A stretch of 41,407 nucleotides of DNA from Bacillota bacterium (lineage in GTDB: Bacteria; Bacillota; Clostridia; Caldicoprobacterales; DTU083): NCBI GenBank assembly GCA_029549985.1, contig JAKPIB010000049.1:1-41407 (forward strand), read 5' to 3'. Both the position numbers and the translations under genes were made by a program. The notes beneath the pieces were generated by a model. That model did no database searches, was not told the DNA's origin, and saw nothing but the letters and a program-made list of their open reading frames with translations. Positions 34,104 through 41,407 of the stretch are shown here, piece by piece (the stretch's first letter is position 1; each line of letters begins with the position of its first letter).

Positions 34104-35776
34104 CGGGCATCACCTGCCTTCAGGATAACCGCTTCCCAGGGTCTGAGCCTTCCGGCAAAGGCTGTGCCAGGCCTGTCCAGGGCATCTGTGTCAAACTTGT
34201 CTGCATAGTTCGAGAGGAGCGCTTCGCCTGTGAAGCCTGTGTTAACGCAGGAGGATGAGAAATTCAGAAGGATAGTCAGGGCTTTGCCGTCCAATACCCG
34301 CTTGTAGGCGAAAAGCCGCCTAGTTATCTTCAAGGGCTCAAAGCTGCCATACTTCAGGATGTCGCTCATATTGCGGATACGTATCATTGCCTTGTACAGG
34401 GACCTGATTGAAGCAGGATCATCAAGCTGGGCTGCCATGTTTATGACCTCATGGTTTTTATTTATGCCCAGCCAGGGCTCTCCGGCGGTAAAGCCCGCCC
34501 CGGGCCCTGCGTCCCACTGCATGGGCGTACGGGCATTGTCCCTGGAGGTGGCCCTTATCATGTTCCACCGCACTCTCGCCGGAAAATGCAGCTTCTCAGC
34601 AAGACGGTATATGTTGTGGGATTCTACGTCCCTGATCTCATCCATGCTTGTGAAATCAAAGTTGGTCATGCCGATCTCCTGACCCTGGTATATAAAGGGC
34701 GTGCCCTTAAGGGTCAAAAGAAGGATACAGAGCAGCTTTGCCGATTTGTCCCAGAACTTTTCGTCGTCGCCGAACCGGGAAACGCATCTGGGCTGGTCGT
34801 GGTTCTCAAGGTAGTTGGCGTTCCAGTCAATGGCCTGCTGCCATTTTGTGATCGTCCTTGCAAAACGTCCGGCGTGGAATTTCCTTTTGAACCATTTCAC
34901 AAAATATTGGTCCGTTTCCATATGCTCGAAGGAGAAAATCATGTCAAGCTCCCCGCGGTCCTGCCCGCACAGGTCCTTTGCCGTTTCCGTAGTTACGAAT
35001 ACGGTCTCCCCCACGGTGAAGCAGTCGTAGCTGTCAAGGACCTCCCGGCGCAGCCTTCTCAGTATCTCGTGGGTGCCCTCCTGGGAAAGGTAATACTCGC
35101 TGCCGGTCAGGGCAAGCTTTTTCCTGCCGTCCTTCAGGCTGGTCTTATACAGGATGTTTATCACATCGCAGCGAAAGCCCGCTATGCCCTTGTCCAGCCA
35201 GAACCTCATTATGTCCTTGACTTCCTCGAAGACCTTGGGATTATGCCAGTTCAGGTCAGGCTGCTTTTTGGCGAACAGGTGGAGGTAGTATTCGCCGCTC
35301 TTTTCGTCGTACTCCCAGGCTCCTTCTCCGAAGAAGCTCGTCCAGTTGTTCGGCGGCTTGCCCTGCCTGCCAGGCCCTGGGCTTTCCCTGCCGGGACGCC
35401 AGATGTAATAGTCCCTGTAAGGGCTGGCCTTGTCGCGGCTTGCCTGGAACCAGGGATGCTCATCGGAGGTATGGTTTATGACAAGGTCCATTATTATTTT
35501 TATATCCCGCTTTTCCGCCTCAGCTATGAGCTTCTCCATGTCGGCCATCGTGCCAAAGTCCGGGTGGATCCCCTTGTAGTCACTTATGTCGTAGCCGTAG
35601 TCGGCATTGGGCGAAGGGTACACGGGGCTCAGCCATATGATTCCTATACCCAGGTCCTTCAGCAGGTCCAGCCGGGATATGATGCCGGGTATATCGCCGA
35701 TGCCGTCACCGTTCGTATCCTGGAAGCTGCGAGGGTAGATCTGATATACCACCCGCTCCTGCCACCATTTGCTCAT
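34100..35776 (-). CDS. GH13 alpha-glucosidase (oligo-1,6-glucosidase-like)
   Basis: Predicted cytoplasmic alpha-glucosidase of the GH13_31-like group. The start MSKWWQERVVYQIYPRSFQDTNGDG is typical; ATG 35776 has GGGGGGT seven bases upstream and is preferred over an ATG five codons earlier. Conserved regions are DLVINHTSDEHPWF, nucleophile Asp near residue 203 in GFRCDVIN, acid Glu near 256 in VGETVFV and stabiliser Asp near 327 in LENHDQPR. The family length of about 558 is normal. It is first in the operon and overlaps the GH36 gene by four bases. In such pairs it may split sucrose released from raffinose, or isomaltose-type sugars; the choice cannot be made from sequence alone. Confidence 0.94.
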   Translation of the reverse strand: MSKWWQERVVYQIYPRSFQDTNGDGIGDIPGIISRLDLLKDLGIGIIWLSPVYPSPNADYGYDISDYKGIHPDFGTMADMEKLIAEAEKRDIKIIMDLVINHTSDEHPWFQASRDKASPYRDYYIWRPGRESPGPGRQGKPPNNWTSFFGEGAWEYDEKSGEYYLHLFAKKQPDLNWHNPKVFEEVKDIMRFWLDKGIAGFRCDVINILYKTSLKDGRKKLALTGSEYYLSQEGTHEILRRLRREVLDSYDCFTVGETVFVTTETAKDLCGQDRGELDMIFSFEHMETDQYFVKWFKRKFHAGRFARTITKWQQAIDWNANYLENHDQPRCVSRFGDDEKFWDKSAKLLCILLLTLKGTPFIYQGQEIGMTNFDFTSMDEIRDVESHNIYRLAEKLHFPARVRWNMIRATSRDNARTPMQWDAGPGAGFTAGEPWLGINKNHEVINMAAQLDDPASIRSLYKAMIRIRNMSDILKYGSFEPLKITRRLFAYKRVLDGKALTILLNFSSSCVNTGFTGEALLSNYADKFDTDALDRPGTAFAGRLRPWEAVILKAGDAR

Positions 35777-35822
35777 GTCAGCACCCCCCATAAGGCATGA
35801 TCTCTCGCTTTATCCATTTGAA

Positions 35823-35895
35823 AGCAGATATTCTGCTTGTATTATAGCATTTTTGCATGATCAAGGTAAAATATATGCATAGCCTATGGTATAAT
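35823..35895. promoter_or_regulatory. Divergent promoter region between the GH13 and dehydrogenase genes
   Basis: Leftward, the minus strand has TGCTATAAT (extended -10, TATAAT at 35846-35841), followed at the expected start point by the palindrome AGCAGA-TAT-TCTGCT (35823-35837), a candidate operator. Rightward, TGGTATAAT (35887-35895) is another extended -10 about 90 bp before the dehydrogenase start. Neither has a clear -35. Confidence 0.55.
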
Positions 35896-35983
35896 TTAGT
35901 CGGACTTGTTTTGTTCAAAAAGATAGAGTTCAAAAAGCTGTAAGTTGGTTAAGCGCATTTAGGAGCTGAAAGGATGGATACTG

Positions 35984-36934
35984 ATGCGGATAGTCATGCT
36001 TGAGCCCCTGGGGATAAGCGATGAAAAGCTGGACCGGCTGGCAATGGGCATCAATGCAAAAGGCCATGAGCTCGTTGCCTATGATCGCAGGCCGGGAGAT
36101 GAAGAGGACCTGTGCCGCCGGGCTCTTGATGCCGATGCGGTGATCATAGCCAATATGCCCCTTGGCGCAGGGGTCATAAGGCGGTGCCCGAATTTGAAAA
36201 TGATCTCCGTAGCCTTTACCGGAGTGGACCATGTAGCCCTGGAAGCCTGCAGGGAGCGGGGCATAGTCGTATGCAACGCAGCAGGATATTCGACCCAGTC
36301 GGTGGCAGAGCTGACCTTCGGGCTCATTTTTGCCCTCCTTAGAAATATAGTGAAATGCGACTCGGCGGTAAGGCAGGGCGGGACCAAGGATGGTCTCATA
36401 GGCTTTGACTTGTGGGGCAAAACCCTGGGCATCGTAGGTACCGGAGCAATCGGCACGAGGGTCGCCGAGATAGGCCGTGTCTTCGGGCTCAGGATTTTAG
36501 CCTGCAGCCGCAGTGAAAGGGCCGAGGTCAAGGCGCTTGGCGCAGAGTATACCGACCTTGACACATTATTGATGGAAAGCGATATCGTCACCCTGCATGT
36601 ACCTCTGAATGACAGCACCAGAGGGCTCATAAAAGCTGACAAGCTTAAGCTTATGAAGAAGACAGCCCTGCTCATAAACACCGCCAGGGGCCCGGTAGTT
36701 GACAATGCAGCCCTTGCGGATGCTTTGAACAGGGGCAGCATTGCAGGCGCTGGCATCGATGTATTCGATATGGAGCCTCCCCTGCCGGAGGATTATTGCC
36801 TGCTTGGTGCGCCAAACACCATACTGACGCCCCATGTGGCCTTTGCAACAAAGGAAGCCCTGGAGCGGCGGGCAGACATCGCCTTTGACAACATCATCGC
36901 CTGGCTGGAAGGCAGGGTGCAGAACAATGTATAG
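35984..36934 (+). CDS. D-isomer-specific 2-hydroxyacid dehydrogenase
   Basis: Cytoplasmic NAD(P)H-dependent dehydrogenase that interconverts 2-keto acids and D-2-hydroxy acids. The 316 residues have the split catalytic domain and a central Rossmann domain with GIVGTGAIGTRVAEI near residue 147. Catalytic Arg is in LINTARGPVVD, Glu in GAGIDVFDMEPPLP and His in LTPHVAF, all expected. The chosen ATG follows GGAGCTGAAAGGAT. Two copies of GTTCAAAAAG 15 bp apart lie in the leader (35913-35922, 35928-35937). The stop overlaps the YcaQ-like gene by eight bases. Substrate may be glyoxylate, hydroxypyruvate or phosphoglycerate; no C-terminal ACT domain is present, which argues against SerA. Confidence 0.92.
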   Translation: MRIVMLEPLGISDEKLDRLAMGINAKGHELVAYDRRPGDEEDLCRRALDADAVIIANMPLGAGVIRRCPNLKMISVAFTGVDHVALEACRERGIVVCNAAGYSTQSVAELTFGLIFALLRNIVKCDSAVRQGGTKDGLIGFDLWGKTLGIVGTGAIGTRVAEIGRVFGLRILACSRSERAEVKALGAEYTDLDTLLMESDIVTLHVPLNDSTRGLIKADKLKLMKKTALLINTARGPVVDNAALADALNRGSIAGAGIDVFDMEPPLPEDYCLLGAPNTILTPHVAFATKEALERRADIAFDNIIAWLEGRVQNNV

Positions 36935-38120
36935 CCTTACGAACAAGCAGGCCAGGCATTTTATCCTGTTGAAGCACGGGCTGATCGGTGATTACCGGTT
37001 TGAAGGCAAGGAGGGTGTGCTTGCATTTGTCCGGCAGGCCGGCTGCATTCAATTCGATCCTATCGACATATGCGGCAAGAATCCCGAGCTGGTGCTTCAG
37101 TCAAGGGTGAAGGGCTTCACCAGGCAGATGCTTTATGAGCTTTTATATACGGACAGAAAGCTCCTTGATTATTTTGACAAAAACCTTGCCATCATAAGTG
37201 TTGATGACTGGAAGTACTTCAGCCGCATGCGAAGGTCATTTTCTGAAAATACACGCAGCCTGGATGAAGTCGAAGCTGTGGTCGATCATATCAGGTCCGT
37301 GATCAGGGAAAGGGGATATGTGTCTTCCAGGGACCTTGAGCTGGATCAAAAGGTGGACTGGTACTGGAGCAGCACGAAGCTTTCCAGGGCAGCCCTTGAG
37401 ACCATGTATTTCAGGGGCGACCTGATCATCCTCCACAAAAAGGGCAATACCAAGTATTATGCCCTTGCAGAGGACCATCTCCCGCCTGAACTCATAAAGG
37501 CCGAAGATCCCAACAGGACCGAGCTTGATCATCTCAAATGGAGAGTCCTGCGCAGGATATCGGCGGTCGGCCTTCTCTGGAACAGGGCCTCGGATGCCTT
37601 CCTATTTATCAGCGATTTCAAGGCCGGGAAGTGCAACGAGGTTTTCAAAGCCCTGCTCCAGGACGGCAGCATAAGGGAGGTCAGGGTCGAAGGCATAAAG
37701 GACATGCTGTACTGCTGCTCTGAGGATGAGGCTTTGATTTCAAAAGTCCTTGAAGAACCCGAGCTGAAAGGGCGCACGGAGCTTTTGGCTCCTCTTGACA
37801 ACATCCTGTGGGACAGAAAGCTGATCAATGCCCTGTTCGGATTCGACTATAGGTGGGAGGTGTACACGCCTGAGCCCCAGAGGAAGTATGGCTACTATGT
37901 GCTGCCCATCCTTTCAGGGGACAGGCTGATTGGCAGGGTTGAGCCGGTGAACCAAAGGAAGGAAGGGACCCTCCTCATCAAAAACATATGGCTTGAGGAT
38001 GGGGTGAGGGTCACCAATAAGCTCAAATCCGACCTGGACGACTGCTTTAGAAGGTTCGCCCTGTTCAATGGCTGCAGGCTGCCTTACAAGGTGCTGGGCG
38101 GCAGAGACCTGCTGCCATAG
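36927..38120 (+). CDS. YcaQ/AlkX-type winged-helix DNA glycosylase
   Basis: Predicted DNA repair glycosylase of the HTH_42 family, whose members unhook nitrogen-mustard-type interstrand crosslinks. The ATG at 36927 gives 397 residues and starts MYSLTNKQARHFILLKHG. The characteristic QxD motif appears in CIQFDPIDICGKNPELVLQSRVKGF near residue 35. Winged-helix segments follow (RERGYVSSRDLEL; LKWRVLRRISAVGLL). The C-terminal LAPLDNILWDRKLINALFGFDYRWEVYTPEPQRKYGYYVLPIL is the family's most conserved block, given here as a continuous domain call. It overlaps the dehydrogenase gene and precedes the Mini-RNase III gene by nine bases, so one transcript may cover all three. Confidence 0.87.
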   Translation: MYSLTNKQARHFILLKHGLIGDYRFEGKEGVLAFVRQAGCIQFDPIDICGKNPELVLQSRVKGFTRQMLYELLYTDRKLLDYFDKNLAIISVDDWKYFSRMRRSFSENTRSLDEVEAVVDHIRSVIRERGYVSSRDLELDQKVDWYWSSTKLSRAALETMYFRGDLIILHKKGNTKYYALAEDHLPPELIKAEDPNRTELDHLKWRVLRRISAVGLLWNRASDAFLFISDFKAGKCNEVFKALLQDGSIREVRVEGIKDMLYCCSEDEALISKVLEEPELKGRTELLAPLDNILWDRKLINALFGFDYRWEVYTPEPQRKYGYYVLPILSGDRLIGRVEPVNQRKEGTLLIKNIWLEDGVRVTNKLKSDLDDCFRRFALFNGCRLPYKVLGGRDLLP

Positions 38121-38129
38121 GACGGGACT

Positions 38130-38588
38130 ATGATATTGGAGTGGTTTTTATTGGATCTGATGCTTGAATGCATTCAAAAAAGGACAGGCAGGATATTGGA
38201 TGAAGCCAGCGTGCGCAGGATGCACCCCCTTGTACTGGCCTACATAGGGGATACCATATATGACCTGTTTGTTCGTACATACCTGATACATGCCTATGAC
38301 GTACCGGTCCACCGGCTTCACGTCAAAGCCATAGGGTTTGTAAAAGCAGCATCCCAGTCGGAGACCCTGCACGACATTGAAGATTTGCTCAGCGAGGATG
38401 AGAAGTACATAGTAAGGCGGGGCAGGAACGCAAAGTCAGGCACTATCCCCAAAAATGCAGATGTCACAGAGTATCGCTGGGCAACAGGCTTTGAATCCCT
38501 GCTCGGCTACCTGTACCTTACAGGCCGGGAGGAGAGGATCTGCCAGATAATCGGGTATGTGCTGGATGCAAAAGCAGATAATGAGTGA
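38130..38588 (+). CDS. mrnC: Mini-ribonuclease III
   Basis: Dimeric endoribonuclease with an RNase III catalytic domain but no double-stranded-RNA-binding domain; in Firmicutes it matures 23S rRNA. The signature LVLAYIGDTIYDLFVRTYL lies near residues 34-52, followed by VRRGRNAKSGTIPKNADVTEYRWATGFE and ESLLGYLYLTG, all diagnostic. The coordinate uses ATG 38130. A TTG at 38151, seven codons later, has a better-placed GGAGTGG and may be the true start. It lies in the standard cluster before rlmB, yacP and sigH. Confidence 0.93.
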   Translation: MILEWFLLDLMLECIQKRTGRILDEASVRRMHPLVLAYIGDTIYDLFVRTYLIHAYDVPVHRLHVKAIGFVKAASQSETLHDIEDLLSEDEKYIVRRGRNAKSGTIPKNADVTEYRWATGFESLLGYLYLTGREERICQIIGYVLDAKADNE

Positions 38589-38625
38589 GTAAGGGATTTT
38601 CAACACATGTATCGGAGGATGATCT

Positions 38626-39549
38626 ATGGCAAAGAGCAAAAGATACGCGGGACAACATATAGGTGATAAAGCTGCCGGGAGCAAGGCAGGAAAATCTCCG
38701 ACAGGCAAGCCCGGCAGGGCATCTGCTGCAAAGCAGGGCCCGGGTGAGAAGGCTTTCAGGGAGTATGAGGCAGAGCCCCAGGAATTCATAGAGAACCGTA
38801 TCGAGGGCAAAAACCCGGTGCTTGAAGCCCTTAAATCCGGCAGAACCATAGAGAAGCTCCTGATAGCCAGGGGCAGCAGCGAGGGCTCTGTACGGGAGAT
38901 CATAAAGCGGGCGAGGGAAAGGAAGATCGTTATACAGGAGGTGGACAGGCAGCGCCTGGATGAGCTGTGCCAGTCAGGTGCCCATCAGGGAGTAGTTGCC
39001 TTTGTGACACCCTACTCCTACGCTACCCTGGATGATCTGCTGGAAAGGGCTGCGGATAAGGGAGAGGACCCCTTTATCATCGTACTTGACGGGATAACCG
39101 ATCCTCACAACCTGGGAGCGATCATCCGGACTGCGGAATGCTGCGGGACTCATGGAGTGGTCATTCCGAAGCGGCGGTCGGTAGGCCTCACCCCTGCGGC
39201 GATAAAGGCGTCTGCCGGAGCGGTGGAGTACCTCCCGGTGGCCAAGGTTACGAATATAGCATCAGCCCTTGAGGAGCTCAAGCAAAAGGGCGTGTGGGTG
39301 GCCGGCGCGGATATGGAGGGAGCAGGCTACACCCGCCAGAGCCTGACAGGCCCCATTGCTTTGGTGATAGGCAGCGAGGGCGAGGGAATAGGCAGACTGG
39401 TAAAGGAGAAATGCGATTTTCTTGTGAGCATACCGCAGAGGGGAAGGGTGGAATCCCTCAACGCATCGGTTGCGGCGGGAGTCTTGATGTATGAGGTGGT
39501 CAGACAGAGAGGATGGGCTGAGGGGTTTGGAAGAGATTCTGCTAATTGA
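38626..39549 (+). CDS. rlmB: 23S rRNA 2'-O-methyltransferase RlmB (TrmH/SPOUT family)
   Basis: SAM-dependent methyltransferase for 2'-O-methylation of a 23S rRNA guanosine. The first roughly 50 residues are a basic Lys/Gly/Ala-rich extension not needed in the family. The RNA-binding domain begins with IEGKNPVLEALKSGR. The SPOUT knot shows DGITDPHNLGAIIRTAECCG (motif 1), LVIGSEGEGIGRLVKEKCD (motif 2) and IPQRGRVESLNASVAAGVLMYE (motif 3), with the catalytic Asn and Glu in place. The start follows GGAGGATG. The 3' end overlaps the yacP frame, so the two are translationally linked. Confidence 0.94.
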   Translation: MAKSKRYAGQHIGDKAAGSKAGKSPTGKPGRASAAKQGPGEKAFREYEAEPQEFIENRIEGKNPVLEALKSGRTIEKLLIARGSSEGSVREIIKRARERKIVIQEVDRQRLDELCQSGAHQGVVAFVTPYSYATLDDLLERAADKGEDPFIIVLDGITDPHNLGAIIRTAECCGTHGVVIPKRRSVGLTPAAIKASAGAVEYLPVAKVTNIASALEELKQKGVWVAGADMEGAGYTRQSLTGPIALVIGSEGEGIGRLVKEKCDFLVSIPQRGRVESLNASVAAGVLMYEVVRQRGWAEGFGRDSAN

Positions 39550-40042
39550 TGGTTACAATATCATAAACTCCTGGCCTGAGCTTAAAAAGGCAGCCGGATA
39601 CAGCCTGGAGGAAGCAAGAAGGCTCCTGCTGGATATCATGCAGGATTATCAGGGCTACAGGGGCATCAGGGTAATTGTGGTTTTCGATGCTCATATGATA
39701 AAAGGAGGCCGGGAAAAGACGGAATATGCCGGCGGAGTGGAAGTCGTATACACCGGTGAGAATGAGACGGCTGACCACTACATAGAGCGATGGACGGACA
39801 GCATACAGAAGAACATGCAGGTGACTGTAGCTACCTCGGATGCCTTGCAGCAAACCATCGTTTTGTCCAGGGGCGCGGTCAGGATGTCTGCCAGGGAGCT
39901 GCTGGAGCGGGTCAGGCAGGCCAAAAGGGAAATGGATGACCAGTATCTTGAAAAGCCCAGGCCCAAGTCAAACACTCTGGGAGATTGGGCTGACCCTGCA
40001 ACTATCAGGATACTGGAGCGCTGGAGACGGAATAACAGCTAA
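39491..40042 (+). CDS. yacP: NYN-domain RNase-like protein, YacP/Rae1 type
   Basis: PIN-like NYN-domain protein. Its Bacillus relative Rae1 is a ribosome-associated endoribonuclease. Conserved acidic positions are in ILLIDGYNIINSW, VVFDAHMIKGG, VYTGENETADHYIERW and VATSDALQQTIVLSRGA. Ending RILERWRR is also typical. The start is uncertain: ATG 39491 overlaps rlmB by 59 bases and has no good ribosome-binding site, while TTG 39527 lies just before the conserved LEEILLIDGYN but has AGGGG too close. Either way the overlap with rlmB implies coupling. A terminator follows. Confidence 0.9.
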   Translation: MRWSDREDGLRGLEEILLIDGYNIINSWPELKKAAGYSLEEARRLLLDIMQDYQGYRGIRVIVVFDAHMIKGGREKTEYAGGVEVVYTGENETADHYIERWTDSIQKNMQVTVATSDALQQTIVLSRGAVRMSARELLERVRQAKREMDDQYLEKPRPKSNTLGDWADPATIRILERWRRNNS

Positions 40043-40107
40043 GCATTGGCTGACATACTGTTACGGTCTTCTATATATGGATTTATATATTGTATGCATA
40101 ATATCTT

Positions 40108-40138
40108 CTGCGGCAGGATGTATCAGGCCGCAGTTTTT
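40108..40138 (+). terminator. Rho-independent terminator after yacP
   Basis: CTGCGGC (40108-40114) and GCCGCAG (40127-40133) pair perfectly around a 12-base loop and are followed by TTTTT. It separates the rlmB-yacP unit from sigH. Confidence 0.8.
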
Positions 40139-40223
40139 GTTCCATAAATTGTATATCGGGCAGCAAAGGCTCAGGAACCCGAAAAAATAAGGGCTTCGGA
40201 GCGCTTGAGAATAGATAGATGGC

Positions 40224-40253
40224 TTGACTTAAGCAGATTATGTAATGTATAAT
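40224..40253 (+). promoter_or_regulatory. Sigma-A-type promoter of sigH
   Basis: TTGACT (40224-40229) and TATAAT (40248-40253) are 18 bp apart, about 40 bp before the sigH start codon. Confidence 0.75.
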
Positions 40254-40292
40254 CATTGATGATTGGCAAATTCAGCATTGAGGTGATTTTGG

Positions 40293-40937
40293 GTGGAGCG
40301 AGCAGCGTCAAAAGGTGATTATAACAACGATTATGATGCTATGCTCGACGAACAGCTGGTGGAAGATGCCAGGAGTGGCAACATGGAAGCTTTGGAGTAC
40401 CTGATCCACAAGTACCGCAACTTTGTCAGGGCAAAAGCCCGGTCATATTTCCTTATCGGAGCTGACCGGGAGGACATTATCCAGGAAGGTATGATAGGGC
40501 TTTACAAGGCAGTCCGTGATTACAGATCCGATAAGCTCTCATCATTCAAAGCTTTTGCGGAGCTGTGCATTACCAGGCAGATCATCACAGCCATAAAGAC
40601 GGCCACCAGGCAGAAGCATATACCGCTCAACTCATACATTTCGCTGAATAAGCCGATTTTTGATGAGGAATCCGACCGCACCCTGCTCGATGTCCTGTCA
40701 TGTGCCAGGATATGTGACCCCGAAGAGCTTGTGATCAACCAGGAGGACTTCAACAGCATAGAGAACAAGATAGGAGAACTGCTGAGCGACCTGGAGTGGG
40801 AAGTGTTGACATCATATCTTAAGGGCAAATCATACCAGGAGATCGCCGCGGAGCTGGACAGGCATGTAAAATCCATCGACAATGCGCTGCAGCGCGTGAA
40901 GCGCAAGCTGGAGCGCTATCTGGAGGAAAAGAAATAA
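40293..40937 (+). CDS. sigH: RNA polymerase sigma-H factor (Spo0H)
   Basis: Alternative sigma factor for stationary-phase and early sporulation genes in endospore-forming Firmicutes. The 214 residues include region 2 with LVEDARSGNMEALEYLIHKYRNFVRAKA (called as a domain in two helices) and the core-binding REDIIQEGMIGLYKAVRDYR. Also present are FKAFAELCITRQIITAIKTATR and region 4 with LSDLEWEVLTSYLKGKSYQEIAAEL and DNALQRVKRKLERY. The GTG start at 40293 follows GAGGTGA by six bases. Its own promoter lies upstream; tRNA-Gly and tuf follow. This order and length are typical of Clostridia. Confidence 0.95.
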   Translation: MERAASKGDYNNDYDAMLDEQLVEDARSGNMEALEYLIHKYRNFVRAKARSYFLIGADREDIIQEGMIGLYKAVRDYRSDKLSSFKAFAELCITRQIITAIKTATRQKHIPLNSYISLNKPIFDEESDRTLLDVLSCARICDPEELVINQEDFNSIENKIGELLSDLEWEVLTSYLKGKSYQEIAAELDRHVKSIDNALQRVKRKLERYLEEKK

Positions 40938-40940
40938 TAA

Positions 40941-40969
40941 TTGACAAACCCTCTGCTTCGCATTAAAAT
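40941..40969 (+). promoter_or_regulatory. Promoter of the tRNA-Gly gene
   Basis: TTGACA (40941-40946) and TAAAAT (40964-40969) are 17 bp apart, beginning three bases after the sigH stop. An additional TATAAT lies at 40971-40976. Confidence 0.65.
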
Positions 40970-40998
40970 ATATAATGGCTTTCAACCAAGGATTGTGT

Positions 40999-41072
40999 GC
41001 GGGTGTAGCTCAATGGTAGAGTTCCAGCTTCCCAAGCTGGCTGCGTGGGTTCGATTCCCATCACCCGCTCCA
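40999..41072 (+). tRNA. tRNA-Gly, anticodon CCC
   Basis: A complete cloverleaf can be folded. The acceptor stem is GCGGGTG/CACCCGC, and the D arm contains AGCTCAATGGTAGAGT. The anticodon stem is CCAGC/GCTGG, with loop TTCCCAA placing CCC at 41031-41033. The T arm contains GGGTTCGATTCCC, followed by discriminator T and an encoded CCA. It reads GGG glycine codons. Confidence 0.95.
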
Positions 41073-41284
41073 TTTTTGCGGAGGTCAGAGGTCACCCAGG
41101 TGGCTTTAAGCCCGACAGCCAGAGCAAGCTTTGGCGGGGCGCGGGTCGCCGGCCGATCCCGGTCAAGGGATTCAAACGCACAATCCGTAATATGAAACGC
41201 CGGGATACGTTGTAATACCTTTTAGCTGTTTTACTTTTTGCATATTTTTTGTCTATCTTTATGACAAAGGAGGATCAATTAAAA

Positions 41285-41407
41285 ATGGCAAAAGCAAAAT
41301 TCGAAAGAACCAAGCCCCATGTCAACGTGGGCACCATCGGTCACGTTGACCACGGCAAAACCACATTGACAGCGGCCATAACCATGGTAATGGCCAAGTT
41401 CGGAAGA
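41285..41407 (+). CDS. tuf: Elongation factor Tu, N-terminal part (cut by window edge)
   Basis: The first 41 codons of EF-Tu, the GTPase that brings aminoacyl-tRNA to the ribosome. The start [28 protein letters not shown] contains the P-loop GHVDHGKT near residues 19-26; only these segments are visible. The ATG follows AAAGGAGG (41266-41273) by 11 bases. The 212 bases between the tRNA and tuf hold the tuf leader; I see no clear promoter, hairpin or gene there. The rest of the gene lies beyond the window. Confidence 0.97.
   Translation, partial: MAKAKFERTKPHVNVGTIGHVDHGKTTLTAAITMVMAKFGR

Noticed and set aside
34451-35800. 449-codon open frame on the plus strand
   Set aside because: Lies wholly opposite the GH13 gene, whose catalytic motifs are intact. 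It has no ribosome-binding site and no recognisable domain, and arises from the codon bias of the real gene.
40941-40976. TTGACA paired with TATAAT at 40971 as the tRNA promoter
   Set aside because: The spacing would be 24 bp; TAAAAT at 40964 with 17 bp fits better.
40941-41195. 84-codon frame across the tRNA gene
   Set aside because: Contains the VRFPSPAP string that arises when a tRNA T arm is translated; it overlaps the tRNA almost completely and is a well-known annotation artefact.
41073-41284. A second tRNA after tRNA-Gly (GGGATTCAAAC near 41160 resembles a reversed T arm)
   Set aside because: No matching acceptor, D or anticodon arms could be folded around it on either strand.
1-41407. 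CRISPR arrays, transposases, integrases, phage genes
   Set aside because: No regularly spaced repeats and no proteins with these features were seen on either strand.

Overview
The window looks like a chromosomal segment from an anaerobic, spore-forming-lineage Firmicute of class Clostridia. The evidence is the right-hand block of Mini-RNase III, rlmB, yacP, sigH (spo0H), tRNA-Gly and tuf, which is the classical clostridial order. AGGAGG-type ribosome-binding sites, frequent GTG/TTG starts, rho-independent terminators, a T-box leader and Gram-positive lipoproteins agree with this. No phage, insertion sequence, CRISPR array or rRNA was seen.

Layout. 1-4.6 kb: a secreted multidomain GH38 alpha-mannosidase. 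4.7-8.3 kb: a ribose/galactose-type sugar ABC importer in the order ATPase, permease, binding lipoprotein. 8.5-10.5 kb: a divergent PRPP synthetase followed 8 nt later by a ROK-family kinase. 10.9-12.6 kb (minus strand): a TrpB2-type tryptophan synthase beta chain under a T-box leader whose specifier reads UGG (Trp). 12.7-13.7 kb: a monoacylglycerol-lipase-like hydrolase. 13.7-20.3 kb: an oligosaccharide ABC importer (LplB/YtcP/LipO type) whose first permease carries an extra N-terminal membrane domain, followed by a GH31 glycosidase. 20.4-22.7 kb: a two-gene ABC exporter. 22.7-23.2 kb: a ferritin-like protein. 23.4-26.2 kb (minus): an OmpR-type response regulator with a membrane histidine kinase.

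26.2-30.2 kb is an AT-rich segment unlike its surroundings. Divergent from the two-component genes, it holds a sugar-type ABC importer in decay: a binding protein without its signal peptide, a frameshifted first permease and an intact second permease. These are followed by a small membrane-anchored protein that resembles a shrunken HlyD/RND-type adaptor. The intergenic region carries 11-bp-spaced TTAAG repeats, the geometry expected for an OmpR/PhoB-class regulator, so the two-component system probably controls this cluster. This is the most unusual part of the window.

30.2-35.8 kb (minus): an alpha-galactoside utilisation locus with a GH13 alpha-glucosidase, an overlapping GH36 alpha-galactosidase and a GPH/MelB-type sugar symporter. 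It fits uptake and cleavage of melibiose or raffinose-family sugars. 36-41.4 kb: a D-2-hydroxyacid dehydrogenase overlapping a YcaQ-type DNA glycosylase gene, then the housekeeping RNA/translation block ending in the first 41 codons of tuf. Overall the segment describes a carbohydrate-scavenging lifestyle with four sugar transport systems and four glycosidases, joined to a conserved core-genome anchor.
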